Below are positions 5,374 to 8,764 of a stretch of 8,764 bases of DNA, in pieces. The notes beneath the pieces were generated by a model. That model was given only the letters and a program-made list of their open reading frames with translations, was not told the origin of the DNA and ran no database searches. The stretch covers positions 159 to 8,922 of the forward strand of contig PFTO01000137.1 of NCBI GenBank assembly GCA_002789615.1, written 5' to 3'. Both the position numbers and the translations under genes were made by a program. Source of the DNA: Acidobacteria bacterium CG_4_9_14_3_um_filter_49_7 (lineage in GTDB: Bacteria > Acidobacteriota > Holophagae > Thermotomaculales > Thermotomaculaceae). Within the stretch, counting starts at the first letter, position 1, and every line of letters starts with the position of its first letter.

Positions 5374-6522
5374 ATGAAAAAAGGATTCAATATTTTTGGT
5401 GCACGTAAAATCGCAGTTACTATCTCGTTACTGGTGATGGCGGCCTCTATTGCCATTGTGGCGACGATGGGATTGAAGCGCGGTGTTCAGTTCGTAGGTG
5501 GCAGTGAGATCCAGGTGAAGTTCAAAGAGCCGGTGGATATCAGTGATCTTCGGACAGCATTCAAGAAGAATGGGTTTGCCCATGCTTCTATTATGCAGAT
5601 AACCGGTGAGAACGAGTTTATAATTAAATTGAAGGGAAAGGCGGGAGATGAAACTGCAAAGGGAAGTAAGATTTCTCAGCGGATTTCGGTCATTTTCCAG
5701 GAAGCCTCCAAGGAGCAGAAAACCTCTCTCTTCGATTTGAACAAGACCAACCCGACAGACCTTGCCTATTTGATGAAGAAGGATAATCCCCTGAAAATCG
5801 ATGCCAATAAGATGATAGGGGAGAATCGGACTGTTTATGATGATATTGCGGAGAAAATCGTTCAAGCGCGTTCCGACAGGGGAGATTTCTTTAACTCAAT
5901 GGATGATGCCCTTGCCACGGTTACGCAACCGGAGGTGAAGGCCTTTCTGACCAAGAGCTGCACACTGGGGAACTACATCAAAATGAAGGAAGACACGTTC
6001 AGCCCCAGTATCTCTTCTGAACAGACTGAGAAAGCGATCCTGGCCATTGTGATGGCACTGGGTGCTATTCTGGTATATATTTCCATCCGGTTCAAGTTTG
6101 ACTTCGCGGTTGGTGCGGTCCTGGCTCTGGTTCATGACGTCACCATTTCGCTTGGGATGTTTGTATTGTTTAAACAGGAGTTTACCCTGCCGGTGGTGGC
6201 GGCCTTTCTGACCATTGTCGGATACTCGTTGAATGATACAATTGTTGTTTTTGACCGAATCCGGGAAAATCTGAAAATAGTCAAAACGGTTCCACTGGAA
6301 CAGGTGATCAACAGCAGTATTATCCAGACCTTGAGCCGAACACTGCTGACATCGTTAACCACCCTGTTCGTAGTGGTTGTGATTTTCCTATTTGGTGGTT
6401 TGGCACTGAAGGGCTTTTCCTTCCCGCTTCTTGTGGGGATCATCGTGGGGACCTATTCTTCTATCTTTATTGCCAGCCCGGTTTACTATTTCGTGGAGGA
6501 GCATTTTTACAAGGAAAAATAA
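5374..6522 (+). CDS. secF: Protein translocase subunit SecF with an inserted domain in the periplasmic region
   Basis: The partner of SecD in the proton-driven Sec accessory complex. The 382 residues begin with a membrane helix (about 13-32), then GVQFVGGSEIQVKF (37-50), a short periplasmic domain, and a C-terminal five-helix block (about 219-374). In that block D255 (ALVHDV), GYSLNDTIVVFDRIREN (283-299, with D288) and R322 (TLSRT) are conserved; the 34-residue gap between D288 and R322 matches that between D637 and R671 of Thermus SecDF, residues linked to proton transport. SecF is usually about 300-320 residues; the excess is an insertion at about 112-206, between the periplasmic domain and the SPSISSE segment. 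It contains LFDLNKTNPTDL (119-130) and IAEKIVQARSDRGDFFNSMDD (158-178), a pattern like helix-hairpin-helix segments of ComEA or GspK. GAGG seven bases before the ATG supports the start. A terminator follows. Confidence 0.95.
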   Translation: MKKGFNIFGARKIAVTISLLVMAASIAIVATMGLKRGVQFVGGSEIQVKFKEPVDISDLRTAFKKNGFAHASIMQITGENEFIIKLKGKAGDETAKGSKISQRISVIFQEASKEQKTSLFDLNKTNPTDLAYLMKKDNPLKIDANKMIGENRTVYDDIAEKIVQARSDRGDFFNSMDDALATVTQPEVKAFLTKSCTLGNYIKMKEDTFSPSISSEQTEKAILAIVMALGAILVYISIRFKFDFAVGAVLALVHDVTISLGMFVLFKQEFTLPVVAAFLTIVGYSLNDTIVVFDRIRENLKIVKTVPLEQVINSSIIQTLSRTLLTSLTTLFVVVVIFLFGGLALKGFSFPLLVGIIVGTYSSIFIASPVYYFVEEHFYKEK

Positions 6523-6535
6523 TGACAGTCTAATG

Positions 6536-6563
6536 AGGGGGCAGAATTTTCTGCCCCCTTTTT
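6536..6563 (+). terminator. Strong rho-independent terminator after secF, close to the rel start
   Basis: AGGGGGCAGA (6536-6545) pairs with TCTGCCCCCT (6550-6559), a 10-bp GC-rich stem with a 4-base loop (ATTT), followed at once by a run of five T (6559-6563). It lies 13 bases after the secF stop and ends 25 bases before the rel ATG. It should end the tgt-yajC-secD-secF transcript. Because there is no room for a full promoter between the hairpin and rel, it may also act on rel expression as an attenuator. Confidence 0.9.
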
Positions 6564-6577
6564 GCATTCAGTGGGTC

Positions 6578-6583
6578 AGGAGG
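6578..6583 (+). promoter_or_regulatory. Ribosome binding site that decides the rel start
   Basis: AGGAGG lies five bases before the ATG at 6589. An in-frame TTG at 6562 falls in the T-run of the terminator and has no ribosome site, so it is rejected as the start. Confidence 0.85.
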
Positions 6584-6588
6584 GGCGC

Positions 6589-8736
6589 ATGATCCGGATT
6601 GAGGATGTTCTTGATATTTATTCGAACAACCGTCCGGACGGAGATGTGCTTCAGATACAAAAAGCCTACGTTTTTGCCAACATGATGCACGAGTACCAGA
6701 AGCGGAAATCCGGTCTTCCCTTCATTACCCATCCCCTCAACGTGGCTCACACCATAGCGGAAAACAAGCTGGATACTGAAAGCCTTGTGGCTGCCCTGCT
6801 CCACGATGTAGTGGAGGATACTGATGCATCCAATGACCAGGTAGAGGAATTGTTCGGCAAGGATGTTGCCGGCATTGTCGATGGCCTTACCAAGCTCACA
6901 GCGCTTGAAAATGTTGACATTTCGGAACGGAAAGCTGCCAATTTCAAAAAGCTCCTCATTGCAATTGCCCGGGATCCCCGAGTTCTGATTATCAAGCTTG
7001 CGGACAGGCTGGACAATATGCGGACACTTGAATTCATGAAACCTGAAAAGCAGAGATTGATTGCGGAAGAGACACTGGAAATTTATGCTCCGCTGGCACA
7101 TGCCATCGGAATGTCTCGAATCAAGAACGAACTGGAGGATTTGAGTTTTCGCTATATCTATCCGGAGGAATACAAGACGGTTTCAAGGGAAGCGGAAACA
7201 AAAGAAGGCACATATGCGGAGGATATGGAGCAGATTCGGGAAGTTCTGGAGCACGAAATGAAAGCGAATGGTATTCGATGTATTATCCAGAGCCGAATCA
7301 AACACAAGTTCAGCATATTCAGGAAGATGAAAACACAGGATATTTCACTGGATGAGGTTTATGACTTTCTTGCTTTTCGCATTATTCTGACAGACAATGA
7401 TCCCAACGAATGCTACAAAGTTATCGGAGTGCTCCACAGTCTCTGGACCTACATCCCTCACCGATGGCGTGATTTTATATCCCAGCCCAAAGAAAACGGA
7501 TATCGCTCGGTCCACACAACCCTCATATATGAAGACGGAGTCTTTTTCGAAGTACAGGTTCGAACTGAGGAAATGCACCAAATTGCAGAACAGGGAATTG
7601 CCGCCCATTGGCAGTATAAACAGGGTCGGATGGAATCATTCGAGGAATCACGGCTGTATCAGGTATTGACCCAGACTATTCTGGATCTGAAGGAAAAAAC
7701 ATCAGACGAATTCCTGACCGATCTTGCCCAGGGACTGAAAGACATCAGCCACGGGATTACTGTTTTGACACCCAGGGGAAGAACAATTGCGTTGCCGGAC
7801 CAGGCAACGCCGGTTGACTTTGCATATTCAATTCATACTGAGGTGGGAAACCACTGTGTAGGTGCGAAGGTCGACGGGCGTTTAGTCCCGCTCCACACCG
7901 AACTTCACGATGGAAATATTGTGGAGATCCTGACGAATCCCAATGCCAGGCCAAGCCTGGACTGGTTAAAGCTGGTTCGCACTTCCCGGGCAAAACACAA
8001 AATCCGGTCAACATACCGGGCCCTGGAACGGGAGGAAAAAACTGCTGAAGGACGTGAGATGCTGGAAAAGGCCATGCGGAAGCATAAGATTCCATTCAGT
8101 CAGCTGGATGTGGAAAAAATTTCCAAGGCATACAAGTCCTATAAGATTTCAAAAATTGATGAACTCTATTTTCTTGTTGGGAATAGCACCATTTCTGTCA
8201 ACAAGGTGCTGGGGATTGTTGAACCAAGTCTCATTCGCAAAAAACAGGCCATCTCACTGACCCGAAAGCCCACTGAAGCGGGGAATTTTGAAAAGAGGGT
8301 TCGAATACAGGGGTTGGACAATTTACTGGTGACCCGTGCCCGATGCTGCAACCCTATTTTTGGGGATAAGATTGTCGGTTACCTCACAAAATTGAAAGGA
8401 ATAAGCGTACACCGAGGAGATTGCGAGAACCTCAAACAGGGCAGGATAGACCCGGCTCGGCTGATTGATGTGGACTGGGTGGAAGACCCGAACCATTTTT
8501 TTCTTATTGAAATTATTGTGATTTCAGAAGACATTACCGGAATGCTGGCCCGCCTGACAGATGTATTCGATTCAATGAACTTGAATTTGCGCAAGGTTCA
8601 GGGAGAGAGTTTCCGAGTAAAAAACCAGGCCCAATTCCGTTTCACTGTTCAGATCAGTTCCAGGGAAGAATTGAATCGGGTTCTTTCCCGAATTAAGGGA
8701 ACCCGTGGCGTATTATCTGTCTGGCGCAAGAAATGA
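6589..8736 (+). CDS. rel: Bifunctional (p)ppGpp synthetase/hydrolase (RelA/SpoT homologue)
   Basis: A cytosolic enzyme that makes (p)ppGpp from ATP and GTP/GDP and also degrades it, driving the stringent response. The 715 residues have the long RSH layout. The HD hydrolase domain (about 20-160) has H48, H72-D73, E76-D77 (HDVVEDT) and D139 (LADRLDN), at the spacing of active Rel of Streptococcus dysgalactiae. The synthetase domain (about 230-345) has RIKHKFSIFRKM (236-247), DFLAFRIIL (259-267), NGYRSVHTTL (303-312) and EVQVRTEEMHQIAEQG (321-336). TGS spans about 389-450, a zinc-finger-like region has C586-C587, H608 and C612, and an ACT domain ends the protein (about 636-715). The charge motif, RFKD in bifunctional Rel/SpoT and EFDD in E. 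coli RelA, reads RWRD (292-295), so it belongs to the bifunctional class with Arg for Lys. Both active sites look intact. AGGAGG sets the start. A strong terminator stands 25 bases upstream. Confidence 0.95.
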   Translation: MIRIEDVLDIYSNNRPDGDVLQIQKAYVFANMMHEYQKRKSGLPFITHPLNVAHTIAENKLDTESLVAALLHDVVEDTDASNDQVEELFGKDVAGIVDGLTKLTALENVDISERKAANFKKLLIAIARDPRVLIIKLADRLDNMRTLEFMKPEKQRLIAEETLEIYAPLAHAIGMSRIKNELEDLSFRYIYPEEYKTVSREAETKEGTYAEDMEQIREVLEHEMKANGIRCIIQSRIKHKFSIFRKMKTQDISLDEVYDFLAFRIILTDNDPNECYKVIGVLHSLWTYIPHRWRDFISQPKENGYRSVHTTLIYEDGVFFEVQVRTEEMHQIAEQGIAAHWQYKQGRMESFEESRLYQVLTQTILDLKEKTSDEFLTDLAQGLKDISHGITVLTPRGRTIALPDQATPVDFAYSIHTEVGNHCVGAKVDGRLVPLHTELHDGNIVEILTNPNARPSLDWLKLVRTSRAKHKIRSTYRALEREEKTAEGREMLEKAMRKHKIPFSQLDVEKISKAYKSYKISKIDELYFLVGNSTISVNKVLGIVEPSLIRKKQAISLTRKPTEAGNFEKRVRIQGLDNLLVTRARCCNPIFGDKIVGYLTKLKGISVHRGDCENLKQGRIDPARLIDVDWVEDPNHFFLIEIIVISEDITGMLARLTDVFDSMNLNLRKVQGESFRVKNQAQFRFTVQISSREELNRVLSRIKGTRGVLSVWRKK

Positions 8737-8764
8737 AAAAGCGTCTGTTTGCATGGTCAGTTCC
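8733..8764 (+). CDS. Start of an unidentified gene cut by the window end
   Basis: An ATG at 8733 overlaps the rel stop (ATGA) and opens a frame reading MKKRLFAWSV to the window edge. The ATGA overlap suggests translational coupling to rel. The basic start followed by hydrophobic residues could be the beginning of a signal peptide or membrane helix, but ten residues are too few for any assignment, and no clear ribosome site precedes it. Confidence 0.4.
   Translation, partial: MKKRLFAWSV

Overview
The window reads as a stretch of bacterial chromosome, most likely from a Gram-negative anaerobe of the Desulfobacterota (former Deltaproteobacteria). The best taxonomic pointer is a monoheme cytochrome c with the size and ligand spacing of Desulfovibrio cytochrome c553. 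The tgt-yajC-secD-secF gene order, a lipoprotein with a +2 residue that favours export from the inner membrane, and a radical-SAM AmrS protein fit that reading. The species cannot be named from the sequence alone. All genes appear intact except those cut by the window edges. No mobile element, CRISPR array, tRNA or rRNA was seen.

Layout. Bases 1-546 (+) hold the C-terminal half of amrS, the radical SAM member of the AmmeMemoRadiSam group. A convergent spacer with a shared terminator hairpin (635-658) separates it from two minus-strand genes for exported proteins: the cytochrome c553-like protein (742-1047), with its own good sigma70-type promoter (1077-1106), and a putative lipoprotein built of two similar domains (1171-1965). 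A 360-base divergent region (1966-2325) carries two candidate minus-strand promoters embedded in inverted repeats and one weak candidate for the plus strand. From 2326 a compact plus-strand operon runs tgt-yajC-secD-secF (queuosine tRNA modification, then the Sec translocon accessory complex), ending in a strong rho-independent terminator (6536-6563). Only 25 bases later starts a full-length bifunctional rel/spoT-type (p)ppGpp synthetase-hydrolase (6589-8736), whose stop codon overlaps the start of another gene that runs off the window (8733-).

How the genes work together. YajC, SecD and SecF form the membrane complex that helps SecYEG release exported proteins using the proton gradient. The signal-peptide proteins on the minus strand are typical Sec clients, although that link is generic. 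Tgt sits ahead of yajC in many bacteria without an obvious mechanistic reason. Rel sets the cell-wide stringent response.

No wholly new system was found. The points most worth a second look are a roughly 95-residue insertion in the SecF periplasmic domain that resembles a helix-hairpin-helix segment, the strong terminator placed almost against the rel start (possible attenuation or a promoter inside secF), the tandem-domain lipoprotein, and the RxRD variant of the charge motif in the Rel synthetase domain.
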